A stretch of 64,000 nt of DNA from positions 1-64,000 of the forward strand of contig CAYUQT010000005.1 in assembly GCA_964446835.1 (NCBI GenBank), written 5' to 3'. Both the position numbers and the translations under genes were made by a program. How positions within the stretch are numbered: the stretch's first letter is position 1; every line of letters starts with the position of its first letter. This document shows positions 54,792 through 62,719 of this stretch, one piece after another. Origin of the DNA: CAYUQT01 sp964446835 (lineage in GTDB: Bacteria; Planctomycetota; Phycisphaerae; UBA1845; JAFGLZ01). A model generated the notes under the pieces. The model was not told where the DNA came from, made no database searches, and saw nothing but the letters and a program-made list of their open reading frames with translations.

Positions 54792-56123
54792 TCACAACCG
54801 CCACGGACTCCGCATCGCACGCGACATGAACCGATCCGCCTCCGGGTCATTCACGAACTGCTCCTTCTCCGGGTTCCAGCGAATCTTCCGGCCCAGCCAC
54901 AGGCAGACATTCGTCAGGTGGCACACCGTCGTCGAGCGGAACGCCTGGTCCACCGGGCAGATCGTCCGGCCACGCGTCTTGATGCAATCCAGGAAGTTCT
55001 GATGGTGGTTGTACATCCCATCCGAGTGGTTGCCGCTGGTGTACAAATGAATCTCATTCGGACCGATCGTGCTCTTCAGCAGCGATTTCGGCTGAGCGTC
55101 TAGCTGCCCGCGATTGACGTAAACCCACCCCTCGGTCCCGATGTACTTCACGCCCAACAGACCCACGCTGACCGAATCACCGTACACCATCTTCAGACCG
55201 TTGGCATAGCGGCATTCCACCTTCCATGTCAGCGCCGTGTCATACAACCCGTCCGAGGGGAACGTCCCGGTCCCTTCCACCTCCACCGGGCCCGTCAGAT
55301 CGGTGCCCATGCCCCAATGCGCCGAATCCACGTGATGGATCCCCCAGCCCGTCACGTGCCCGCCCGCGTAGTCGCTGATGAAGATCCACGTCCCCGCGCT
55401 CTCCACCCGGATCCGGCTGTAGGGCGCCCAAGGCGCCGGCCCGAGCCACAGGTCGTAGTCGAACCCTGCCGGAACAGGCTCCGGCGCATGATATCCCGTC
55501 GCCGCCCCGCCCGGCGAGCCGACGATGATCGTGTGCAGCTTGCCGATCCGCCCGTTGCGAACCAGTTCGGCCGCAAATCGGAAGTTGCTGTACGATCGCT
55601 GCTGCGTCCCATACTGAAACACACGCCCATAGCGCCGCATCGTCTCGACCAGTGCCTTGCCCTCCTGAAGCGTCAGGGTCATCGGCTTCTCAAGATACAC
55701 GTCCTTGCCGGCCCGGGCGGCCTCCAGCGCCGGAATCGTGTGCCAATGATCCGGCACCGCAATCGACACCGCGTCCACGTTCTTGTCCGCAATCAGGTCG
55801 CGGAAGTGGTTATACGACGCGCAGCCCTTGTAGCTGCCCTTGCCCGATTGCTTGGCGTAGTGCTCGTCCACCCGCTTCTTGGTGTTCTCTCGTCGATCAC
55901 CCATCGGGTCGCACACGGCCACCACCTGAGCCCCCGGCATGCCGAGATACCCGCTGATATGGTGGTTGTTCATGCCCCCTGAGCCGATGAACCCCAAACC
56001 GATCCGATCGCTCGGTGCCGCACGCTCCGCCGATCCGAAGACCGTCGACGGAACAATCCACGGCGCCGCCGCAGCCGTCGCCCCCCGCCTCAAGAAGCCG
56101 CGACGTGTGATCGTATTGCCCAT
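54792..56123 (-). CDS. Tat-exported Gfo/Idh/MocA-family oxidoreductase
   Basis: 443 residues. The N-terminus TRRGFLRRGATAAAAPWIV is a twin-arginine signal. The NAD(P) Rossmann domain starts IGLGFIGSGGMNNHHI, and the catalytic/coenzyme motif is KDVYLEKPMTLTLQEG. IAVPDHWHTIPALEAARAG is typical for the planctomycete-rich subgroup. The C-terminal half (GWGIHHVDSAHWGMG, YIGTEGWVYVNRG, NHHQNFLDCIKTRG) is the substrate-binding alpha/beta domain. It is presumably a sugar or inositol dehydrogenase working outside the cytoplasm. It lies between two ThuA genes on the same strand with gaps of about 50 bp. Confidence 0.92.
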   Translation of the reverse strand: MGNTITRRGFLRRGATAAAAPWIVPSTVFGSAERAAPSDRIGLGFIGSGGMNNHHISGYLGMPGAQVVAVCDPMGDRRENTKKRVDEHYAKQSGKGSYKGCASYNHFRDLIADKNVDAVSIAVPDHWHTIPALEAARAGKDVYLEKPMTLTLQEGKALVETMRRYGRVFQYGTQQRSYSNFRFAAELVRNGRIGKLHTIIVGSPGGAATGYHAPEPVPAGFDYDLWLGPAPWAPYSRIRVESAGTWIFISDYAGGHVTGWGIHHVDSAHWGMGTDLTGPVEVEGTGTFPSDGLYDTALTWKVECRYANGLKMVYGDSVSVGLLGVKYIGTEGWVYVNRGQLDAQPKSLLKSTIGPNEIHLYTSGNHSDGMYNHHQNFLDCIKTRGRTICPVDQAFRSTTVCHLTNVCLWLGRKIRWNPEKEQFVNDPEADRFMSRAMRSPWRL

Positions 56124-56176
56124 CGTCTGTCCTCCTGCGCAGCCTGCCTCCCCTCACCACACCAAGGCCTCACTTG

Positions 56177-57046
56177 TCACGCCGGGAACTCTTCTGCCTT
56201 CGGCGTCACCTCGGCGATATTCGGCGTAATGTCCGCATCCACATTCCGCATCGCCCAGGCCATGCCGCCCAGCAGCACCTGCTGAAATATCTTGTCCGTC
56301 CAGACGTTCTCGAAGTGGCCCATACTCGTGTAGAACACACGCCCCTTCTCGTGCATCCTCGCCCATGTGGCCGGAAAGGGCGGCCGCTTGTACTGGGCGT
56401 CAACCATCCCCTCGGTCTCCTGAACGAGGATCACGTGCAGATCCTTGCCGAAGAGCTTCTGGGCATACCACTCATCGTGAAGGCGGAACGAGTCGCCCAA
56501 CCCCTTCATACCCGGGAATTTCGGCGACGACACGCGCATTGTCGCCCTCTGCGCTCGCCCGTGCGATATGAACTCGCCGCCGAGCATCGACAGGTACGGA
56601 CTGTCCTGGCCCGCTGTCCGATGGAACGAATCGGTCGAGGCGTGCAGACCCACAAAACCCTTGCCGGCGGCAATCGCCTCCAGCAGCCTCTGGAGCCCCT
56701 TCTGCGTCATCGGCGGCTCGTCACGATCCTTGATCGGATCGGTCAGCACGCCCGACGTATAGAACGCGATCAGGTCGAACTGCCCCAGGTCGTCGTCGAA
56801 CACCCGGCCGTCCTTCGTGCACACCACGTCGAAGCCGGCCTTCTTCCCCATTTCCGTAAGAACCTTCTCCGAATGGCTCAGCTCCGTCCCCTTTCGATGA
56901 ACCACGGAATGCTCGAATCCCGCGCTCCGCGTGAAGTAGAGCACCTTCTGCCGCTTCTTCTCCGCCCCGAACACCCGGGCGGCCGAAACCGCCGACAAAC
57001 CGAACGTGGCCGCGCCCGCACTCAACAGGAATTCACGACGCTTCAT
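56177..57046 (-). CDS. Tat-exported ThuA-domain protein
   Basis: 289 residues from the ATG at 57046 with GGAGGA upstream. KRREFLLSAGAATFGLSAV is a Tat-type signal. The ThuA fold follows: KVLYFTRSAGFEHSVVH, FDLIAFYTSGVL, GKGFVGLHASTDSF, LGGEFISHGRAQRA, HDEWYA, and RVFYTSMGHFENVW near the end. This is the stand-alone form of the domain also seen at the N-terminus of the HEAT-repeat protein. It is first in a minus-strand set of ThuA, Gfo/Idh and ThuA-HEAT, suggesting joint breakdown of a sugar derivative in the periplasm. Confidence 0.88.
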   Translation of the reverse strand: MKRREFLLSAGAATFGLSAVSAARVFGAEKKRQKVLYFTRSAGFEHSVVHRKGTELSHSEKVLTEMGKKAGFDVVCTKDGRVFDDDLGQFDLIAFYTSGVLTDPIKDRDEPPMTQKGLQRLLEAIAAGKGFVGLHASTDSFHRTAGQDSPYLSMLGGEFISHGRAQRATMRVSSPKFPGMKGLGDSFRLHDEWYAQKLFGKDLHVILVQETEGMVDAQYKRPPFPATWARMHEKGRVFYTSMGHFENVWTDKIFQQVLLGGMAWAMRNVDADITPNIAEVTPKAEEFPA

Positions 57047-57381
57047 GGCAGTCCTCCGCAGCACCTGTCTCTTCGTTCTTGTGGATGTGTCCAACACCAG
57101 CGAGGCCAGAGTATCCCACGTCTCCCATCGAATGTCCAACCACCGCCAGGCCCGTCGCCGACCCTCCCCCGAGGTCTCAACATCACCCGCCGCCCCGTTT
57201 CATGAAACGCATTTCATCTATCTCCCGGATTCACCGCTTCTGCTCATGCCGACTCGCGGGAACGCCCACGTCCTGCCGATGTACTCTTGTGTAGTCAGCA
57301 AGCCGGTCGAGCTTCAATGACGGTCATGGCGGTCGTGTCCGTCGCCCCCCCGATCGGCAGGCCACGCATGGAAGCAGGGCT
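57047..57381. other. Divergent promoter region, no gene
   Basis: 335 bases between the divergent ThuA and lipoprotein genes. It contains the ribosome site of the ThuA gene at its left edge. No clear promoter boxes or hairpins were identified. Confidence 0.4.
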
Positions 57382-57576
57382 ATGACTCAGCGGTTCCTCT
57401 GGGTAGCGTTCATCCTTTCGTTCACCAGCACGGCAATGCTCACGGGGTGCAACGCACTGAGCTACTTCGGATTCGGCAGCGGCGCAGGCGGAATCCTCAG
57501 CGCCGGTGTTCAGGTAGTCATCCCTCTGCTGGCACAACTGGTCTCTCTCATCACCTCCGCAACCACCGCCAGTTGA
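57382..57576 (+). CDS. Small lipoprotein
   Basis: 64 residues. A signal peptide ends in the lipobox MLTGC, with the lipid-modified Cys at about residue 23. The mature part is short, Gly-rich then hydrophobic (GAGGILSAGVQVVIPLLAQL), and may insert into the membrane. No ribosome site is strong, and no family was recognised. It stands alone before a long non-coding, repeat-bearing stretch. Confidence 0.55.
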   Translation: MTQRFLWVAFILSFTSTAMLTGCNALSYFGFGSGAGGILSAGVQVVIPLLAQLVSLITSATTAS

Positions 57577-58137
57577 TCCGGAACGACCGGCCTGGCTTCG
57601 TCCCCCGCCCTCGGGCGGCACAGCGTCCGTCCACCCCGATAGGGAACAAGGCCCCGATTCCCCGCGCACGCCTCCCCCGACCCGGTCCCTCGACAAGTGA
57701 GGCTCGCGGCACTCCTCGGGTGGCATGTGGTTCGCGTGCCCCAGCAAGCAAGAACGCCCCCCTTCCCCGCGCACGTCTCCCGTCGTTGCCCGCCTCGCCT
57801 CAGCACGCGGACCCGTGCCATCGCCTTCCGGACCTCGCCTCATGTCGAACCTCCCCGCGCCCCTGCACTGTCTCCCAAAACCAAACGCCAGTCACCGCCC
57901 CCCAGACACACAGTTCGCCCCCTCAAAGAAACCCGCCCCCATATCGCCCCAACGGGGGCGGAGGAGTACAACATTCCTCAAGAGCCAGCAGCTCACCGCC
58001 CCCCTTGTCCCCGATGGACCCGGAGAACGACCAGACCAGGAACACCGACCATGAAAACTCACCAACCCACCGCCATCCAGTCCGCTTTCATAGTCCCTGA
58101 CCCATCGCCCCTCGCCTCTGCCGTTCCCGAAACATGT
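57577..58137. other. Non-coding GC-rich stretch
   Basis: About 560 bases with no recognised gene. The phrase CCCCGCGCACG.CTCCC occurs twice (near 57659 and 57769), hinting at an old duplication. The end of the stretch runs into the GACA array. Confidence 0.4.
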
Positions 58138-58716
58138 GACATTCCGGGACAAAGTGAGACATTTGCCGACACACACACTCCGACTAAGCACCTTGCTCCC
58201 CCGCCATCGTCCCCGCCCCTCCGCCCGATGCCCGACCCCCCCCTGGCCCAAGCGCGCATACTACGCGTCGAAAGTGAGACATGCGTCCCTCCGAGCCGGG
58301 CGGTCCTCCGCCCCGGATATCCCAAGCCCCGCATCGAGCCCCATCCTCCGAGCCCCATGTCACACACCAAACGCGTGACATTCGCGTCGAAAACGAGACA
58401 TCGACCCATGCTTCCCCCGCCGCTCGCCTTCAAACCTGTAACAGCGAGACAAAATGTGACATGCCCCCCTCCGACCCGCTCGGTCCTCCGCCGGGAAACC
58501 CAGAAGCCCCGCATCGAACGCCTCGAAACGCGTGACCTTTCCGTCGAAAGCGTGACACCGCCCCACGCTTCCCGCGCCACCGGCCTTGAAGCCTGTGACA
58601 AAACGAGACAAACCGAGACATGCCCCCCTCCGACCCGGGCGGTCCCCCGCCCGGAACCCCAGAGAATCAACACCAAGCCCCTCGAAGCGCGTGACATTTC
58701 GGTCGAAAGCGTGACA
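58138..58716. repeat. Helically phased GACA-box array 2
   Basis: At least 15 GACA boxes: 58138, 58148, 58158, 58168; 58278; 58377 and 58397; 58448 and 58458; 58554; 58597, 58607, 58617; 58693 and 58713. Within a cluster every spacing is exactly 10 or 20 bp. Two cluster types alternate: runs of GTGACA/GAGACA every 10 bp, and pairs 20 bp apart enclosing TTTCGGTCGAAA, itself a near-palindrome. The clusters sit in imperfect repeat units of 159-180 bp that also share CTCCGACCCGGGCGGTCC. The same boxes are found at 31264-31297 and 32860-33127. Confidence 0.85.
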
Positions 58717-58794
58717 CCGCCCCCGACCACAGGAGGACACGAACGGGCACAATGCGCCGAGTCTGATACGCACCCAAGCCCCTCCCCGTGCGAC

Positions 58795-58822
58795 TTGACA
58801 GGGGCATCGTGTCTCCTACGAT
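58795..58822 (+). promoter_or_regulatory. Promoter of the acetoacetate decarboxylase-like gene
   Basis: A perfect -35 TTGACA (58795-58800), a 16-base spacer and TACGAT (58817-58822, 4 of 6). The leader would be about 100 nt. The last GACA box of the array lies 79 bp upstream of the -35, close enough for regulation. Confidence 0.6.
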
Positions 58823-58926
58823 GGGTCGCCACCAGGAAGATCCGTGGCACGTCGCCCATTCCCTGCAAGCGGCCGTGTCGAGGGTCTCGCTCAACCGAAA
58901 CTGCCCCAGCCGGACAGGAGAACACC

Positions 58927-59724
58927 ATGCTAAAAGGTTACACGCTGCCGCGCACCCCCAAAGGCCTTTCGAGCGTCGTGCCCGCACCGCCGTGGCACTA
59001 CGTCGGCACCTGCCTGGCTGTCGAGTACGAGGCCCGTCCCGACGCCATCCGGGCCTTCCTCCCGTCCGGACTCGACTTCCACTCACCCCAATGTGCCGCC
59101 TACTTCGTCGAATGGCAGTATGCCACCGACACCGGCGAAGAATATCTCGACCCCATCCGAAGCCAGTATCACGAAACCATCTTCCTCATGTCGGCAAGCT
59201 ACGAAGGCGGCCCCTGCGCCTTCTGTCCCTTCATCTGGGTCGACCAGGACGTCTCCCTCGTCCGCGGATACGCCCAAGGCTGGCCAAAGATGATCGGCTC
59301 GACCTGGATCACCCGCGCCTACGACCTCCCCTCAAAGGCCGCCCCCGTCCTCGGCCCCGGCGGCAGGTTCGGCGCCACCCTGGCCGCTAAGGACCGCCGC
59401 CTCGCCGAAGCCGTGGTCACCCTGCAAGAAGAAACCACCCAACTCCCCTCGCCGGGCTTCGCGAAGGCCGTCAACACGCGATACTTCCCTGAACTCACCG
59501 CCGGCCGGCACGACCGCCCCGCCGTATACGAACTCGTTCAGTTGAAGTCCCGTGACGTCCGCGTCTCGCCCATCTGGAAGGGCGACGCCACGCTACAGAT
59601 CTTCGACAGCCCGCATCTCGAACTCCCCGAGCTGCGGCCCGTAACCGTGAAGGCAGGCTATCGTTTCTCCTTCGCGCTGACCGTCGATGATCTGCTGCCC
59701 CTCCGCGACCTGCGAGGCACATGA
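58927..59724 (+). CDS. Acetoacetate decarboxylase-family protein
   Basis: 265 residues, with CAGGAGA before the ATG. The Schiff-base Lys is K121 in QGWPKMIGSTW, in the same context as Lys115 of the clostridial enzyme. Other matches are CLAVEYEARPDAIRAFLP, FCPFIWVDQDVSLVRGYA and LELPELRPVTVKAGYRFSFAL. Members either decarboxylate acetoacetate or act as aldolase/dehydratases on other keto acids, so the reaction is not fixed. Neighbouring beta-oxidation genes are 40 kb away. A reading extended upstream to 57697 is rejected because it runs through the repeat array. Confidence 0.85.
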   Translation: MLKGYTLPRTPKGLSSVVPAPPWHYVGTCLAVEYEARPDAIRAFLPSGLDFHSPQCAAYFVEWQYATDTGEEYLDPIRSQYHETIFLMSASYEGGPCAFCPFIWVDQDVSLVRGYAQGWPKMIGSTWITRAYDLPSKAAPVLGPGGRFGATLAAKDRRLAEAVVTLQEETTQLPSPGFAKAVNTRYFPELTAGRHDRPAVYELVQLKSRDVRVSPIWKGDATLQIFDSPHLELPELRPVTVKAGYRFSFALTVDDLLPLRDLRGT

Positions 59725-59785
59725 CGCGACGCCCCTGAAAGTCCGGGACGCTCCGCCGGCAAGGTGTATCGGGTAAGGAGCGGTT

Positions 59786-60340
59786 GTGAAGGTCTCAAAC
59801 GCCAACACCGACCAGGAACTCGTCGATGCGGCCAATGACGGCAGCGCCGCCGCATTCGAGATCCTCTACCTGCGCTATCGAGACTGGACCCTCCAGCTCG
59901 CCCAGCGCTTCACGCACGATCCCCAGGACGCCCTCGACGTCCTGCAGGAAACCTTCCTCTACCTGCTCAAGAAGTTCCCCGGCTTCAGGCTCAACGCTCG
60001 GCTCACCACCTTCCTCTATCCCGCCGTCAAACACCTGGCACTCAACCGCCGCCGCAAGTCTTCGGAGTCCAAAGCCACCGATCAGACCCTCGACCTCCTC
60101 TCGGCGCCGCCCGACACGCCGCCCGGCTCGGACCGCGCCGACCTCGCCGCCGCCCTGGGCCACCTGCCCCACGATCAGCGAGAGGTCCTGCTCATGCGTT
60201 ACGTCGACGACCTGGACCTGACCGAAATCGCCGCGGCTCTGGGCATCCCCCTGGGCACCGTTAAGTCTCGCATTCACAACGCCTTGTCCACGCTGCGATC
60301 CGACCCGCAAGCCAAGGCATACTTTCAATCGAGCACCTGA
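59786..60340 (+). CDS. ECF-type RNA polymerase sigma factor
   Basis: 184 residues from a GTG with AAGGAG six bases upstream. Region 2 includes AAFEILYLRYRDWTLQLAQRF and DPQDALDVLQETFLYLLKKFPGF (in part). Region 4 is LPHDQREVLLMRYVDDLDLTEIA, then LGIPLGTVKSRIHNALSTLR, the helix-turn-helix for the -35 element. The short linker and overall size fit the extracytoplasmic-function group. The single-pass protein with cytoplasmic N-terminus encoded at 61779 is a candidate partner anti-sigma factor. Confidence 0.93.
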   Translation: MKVSNANTDQELVDAANDGSAAAFEILYLRYRDWTLQLAQRFTHDPQDALDVLQETFLYLLKKFPGFRLNARLTTFLYPAVKHLALNRRRKSSESKATDQTLDLLSAPPDTPPGSDRADLAAALGHLPHDQREVLLMRYVDDLDLTEIAAALGIPLGTVKSRIHNALSTLRSDPQAKAYFQSST

Positions 60341-60463
60341 GCAAATCCGAACCGGGTCGTCCCCTTGGCAGAGATTTCTTCGGAAAGGATGAACCTTCGG
60401 CTCACCTCGTGCGCTGTAATGGTAATCGAAGAGCCCGCTATCGGCTCGGAAAGGGCAGACAAG

Positions 60464-61666
60464 ATGAAAACGAGCAGTCTCGTTATCACCGTTTTGGCAA
60501 TCCTCAGCTGTGCTCGGGGCATCTACGGGATGGGGGAGGAGCGAGTAGGGCCCGACAGCCCCCGAGGTCGTCAGACATTTGCCCAACCAGATTGGCCCGT
60601 CGGCATCATCGAAGTGCCTCGGCACGGATCACGGGTCTATTCAGTTTGGGTCAACGGCGATGAGCGCTTCTACTTCAAGGCACATCCCAGTGGAATCAAT
60701 GAGTTGATCGGCCTGTTTTCGAAAGCGCGAATGCGGGATCATCAGGTCTGCATCAAGTCGGGAAAGCAGCAGGTCAAAACGTTCGGCGGCGACAAGATCA
60801 GCTACAATGCGTGCTTGCATGTCCCCGCTGGGATTGCCTTGGACATGTCGCAACCGCCCGGCAGTGCCGACACGCATGAACCTACGCTGACCCTCTATGT
60901 CGATCCGGACGCCGATCATGCATTGCTCAAACAGATGACGCTGCCCGCCAACATCATCCTCAGTAGTGAGGTAGCGAATTGTCCGCTGACAGGCAAAGCG
61001 ACCCAACCCAGGCGTGAAGTCTGGCACGCACTGGTGCAGTTCGACGATCTGACGCCGGCAGCCGATCTCGAGCACCACGTAGTCACCAGGATCACGCTCT
61101 GGGAAGCAGGCATCAACGAAGGCATTTTGCTGGGCAAGGTCAGCAGAGATGGCCGTTTCGATGCAGCTTTCTCCGAGAAGGAGATCGCTGATTTGAAGGC
61201 GGGGCAATCCTGGCTCACGTTGACCGTGGGAAACTCGCTGACGAAGCCGAAGAGCGATCATCTACGACTGAGCGTCGAGAATCTGTCGCTTCTCAAATCC
61301 ACCGTTCAACCAGTCAAGATCGGAAGGCCTCGGTTCTACTATGGTCGGATTCTCTTTGAAGATGGGTCGCCACCGATCCTCAATCCGTTGCCCTGGTCCG
61401 GCGCGAAGATTCGAGTCAACTTCCCCTATACCGGCCCTGTTCCGATCGATTCCGAGGGTTACTTCAAAGTGTATTTCAGCGACGAGCAATACGAGAAGAT
61501 CAAAGACGAGAAGGCCCAGAAGAACATCCTCATTCCAAGCTACGGTACAACGGGCATGAGCACGGCGCGATTCGAGTTTCCGGTATCAGGACTATCTCAG
61601 AAGAAGGAAAAGGCAGGCGTAGTGAGAATTCTCAGGCCCGAACCCAACAAGGACGACTCGAAGTGA
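60464..61666 (+). CDS. Exported protein of unknown function
   Basis: 400 residues from the ATG at 60464 (AAAGGG upstream). A signal peptide runs to about residue 22 (VLAILSCARGIYG). The rest is soluble and beta-rich: VPRHGSRVYSVWVNGDERFYFKA in part, CIKSGKQQVKTFGGDKISYN, LTLYVDPDADHALLKQM, and FYYGRILFEDGSPP near the end, which looks like a carboxypeptidase-regulatory-like Ig strand. It is somewhat richer in A and T than the genes on both sides. No family was recognised. Its place between sigma factor and anti-sigma-like gene suggests membership in the same regulated surface system. Confidence 0.7.
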   Translation: MKTSSLVITVLAILSCARGIYGMGEERVGPDSPRGRQTFAQPDWPVGIIEVPRHGSRVYSVWVNGDERFYFKAHPSGINELIGLFSKARMRDHQVCIKSGKQQVKTFGGDKISYNACLHVPAGIALDMSQPPGSADTHEPTLTLYVDPDADHALLKQMTLPANIILSSEVANCPLTGKATQPRREVWHALVQFDDLTPAADLEHHVVTRITLWEAGINEGILLGKVSRDGRFDAAFSEKEIADLKAGQSWLTLTVGNSLTKPKSDHLRLSVENLSLLKSTVQPVKIGRPRFYYGRILFEDGSPPILNPLPWSGAKIRVNFPYTGPVPIDSEGYFKVYFSDEQYEKIKDEKAQKNILIPSYGTTGMSTARFEFPVSGLSQKKEKAGVVRILRPEPNKDDSK

Positions 61667-61778
61667 GGTTGTGATCAGCGATGGCAAACGCACGCAAGAA
61701 ACGAGACTGGCCAACAGGATCTTTGACGGGTTCGTCACATCCGCGTCAACCCCTCAAGATTAGTGTTGGAGAAACACC

Positions 61779-62258
61779 ATGACTGAGCCCAACCGACAGG
61801 AAACCCACAACATCGAAGACCTCGATCCCCGGCAACTCCGCCAAGACCTCAAGGAGCTCTTCAGAACAGCCCCCCTGTCCTCGACCCCGGTCGACGACGC
61901 GGTGATCGCGGCGGCACAGCGTCACTTCGCCGGACACCGCCGATCCCGACTCCTCCTGAGAACCGCCGCTATCAGTGCGGCCGCGGCCTCGATCACCCTG
62001 GTCGTCTGGCTCACCACCCCCGATGGCAGCCCCCGCGCCACCATCCCCACCCTGCAACACCCTTCTGTGGCATACCACGAAATCGCCCAGAGCAAACGCG
62101 TCGACATACGCGACGCCTTCCTGCTCGCCAAGCGGCTTGATGCGGCGGAACCCCTCAAGCCTCAGTGGGATTTCAATGGCGACGGGCACGTCGATCGCGC
62201 CGACGTCGACGCAATCGCCATGGCGGCCGTCAAGCTCGATGGAGGCGCCGTTCAATGA
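61779..62258 (+). CDS. Single-pass membrane protein with C-terminal dockerin, candidate anti-sigma factor
   Basis: 159 residues with TTGGAGA before the ATG. Residues 1-58 are cytoplasmic and helical (DLDPRQLRQDLKELFR), and 60-78 form a membrane helix (AAISAAAASITLVVWL). The outer part ends in a type I dockerin: a degenerate first repeat (SKRVDIRDAFLLAKRL) and an intact calcium loop in the second (DFNGDGHVDRADVDAIAMAAV). The topology and the nearby sigma-factor gene suggest an anti-sigma factor. A dockerin as the external domain is unusual and implies recognition of a cohesin partner. It overlaps the next gene by 4 bp. Confidence 0.7.
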   Translation: MTEPNRQETHNIEDLDPRQLRQDLKELFRTAPLSSTPVDDAVIAAAQRHFAGHRRSRLLLRTAAISAAAASITLVVWLTTPDGSPRATIPTLQHPSVAYHEIAQSKRVDIRDAFLLAKRLDAAEPLKPQWDFNGDGHVDRADVDAIAMAAVKLDGGAVQ

Positions 62259-62719
62259 CTCTGTTGCAGACCTTCATCACGCTCTGCGTTCTAGTTGCCA
62301 CGCTGGCACAGGCACGACCCGCCACGACCACCAGCCAGCCCGCCAGCAGGTCGTCGGTCCGATTCGTTGCACTGAATGTCTTCATCGACGCCCAGGATCG
62401 CCCGCTGGCCGCCTACCAGTTCGAACTGACCGCCCCCCCGAGCCAATTCACCATCGTCGGCGTCGAAGGGGGCGAGCACAAAGCCTTCATCACCCCGCCG
62501 TACTACGACCCGGCGGCCCTGAGCAAGAACCGGATCATCCTCGCCGCATTCAATACGGGAAAAGACCTGCCGACCGGCAAGGCACGTGTCGCCAGAATCC
62601 ACGCCCGAATCGTCGGCGACAACGACCCGGACTACCGGATCACGCTGCGCGTCGCCGCCACCACAGACGGCCGCGACATCCCGGCCACCGTCACGATTGC
62701 ACAAGGAGCACATCCATGA
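62255..62719 (+). CDS. Exported cohesin-like protein
   Basis: 154 residues. The ATG overlaps the previous stop, and the signal peptide ends near ARPATT. The mature part has the spacing of a cohesin beta-sandwich: FVALNVFIDAQDRPLAAYQFEL, FTIVGVEGGEHKAF, NRIILAAFNTGKDLPTG and ARVARIHARIVG. Cohesins bind dockerins. The assignment is by pattern only, but the neighbouring gene encodes a dockerin, which makes it attractive. It also overlaps the following VIT-VWA gene by 4 bp, so the three proteins are made together. Confidence 0.6.
   Translation: MTLLQTFITLCVLVATLAQARPATTTSQPASRSSVRFVALNVFIDAQDRPLAAYQFELTAPPSQFTIVGVEGGEHKAFITPPYYDPAALSKNRIILAAFNTGKDLPTGKARVARIHARIVGDNDPDYRITLRVAATTDGRDIPATVTIAQGAHP

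Noticed and set aside
58138..58716. CRISPR array or origin iterons
   Set aside because: Boxes are too short and irregularly grouped for CRISPR; no dnaA, repA or AT-rich unwinding region accompanies them.
57697..58926. N-terminal extension of the acetoacetate decarboxylase-like protein
   Set aside because: The frame is open by composition but runs through the GACA array; a clear ribosome site and the family N-terminus are at 58927.
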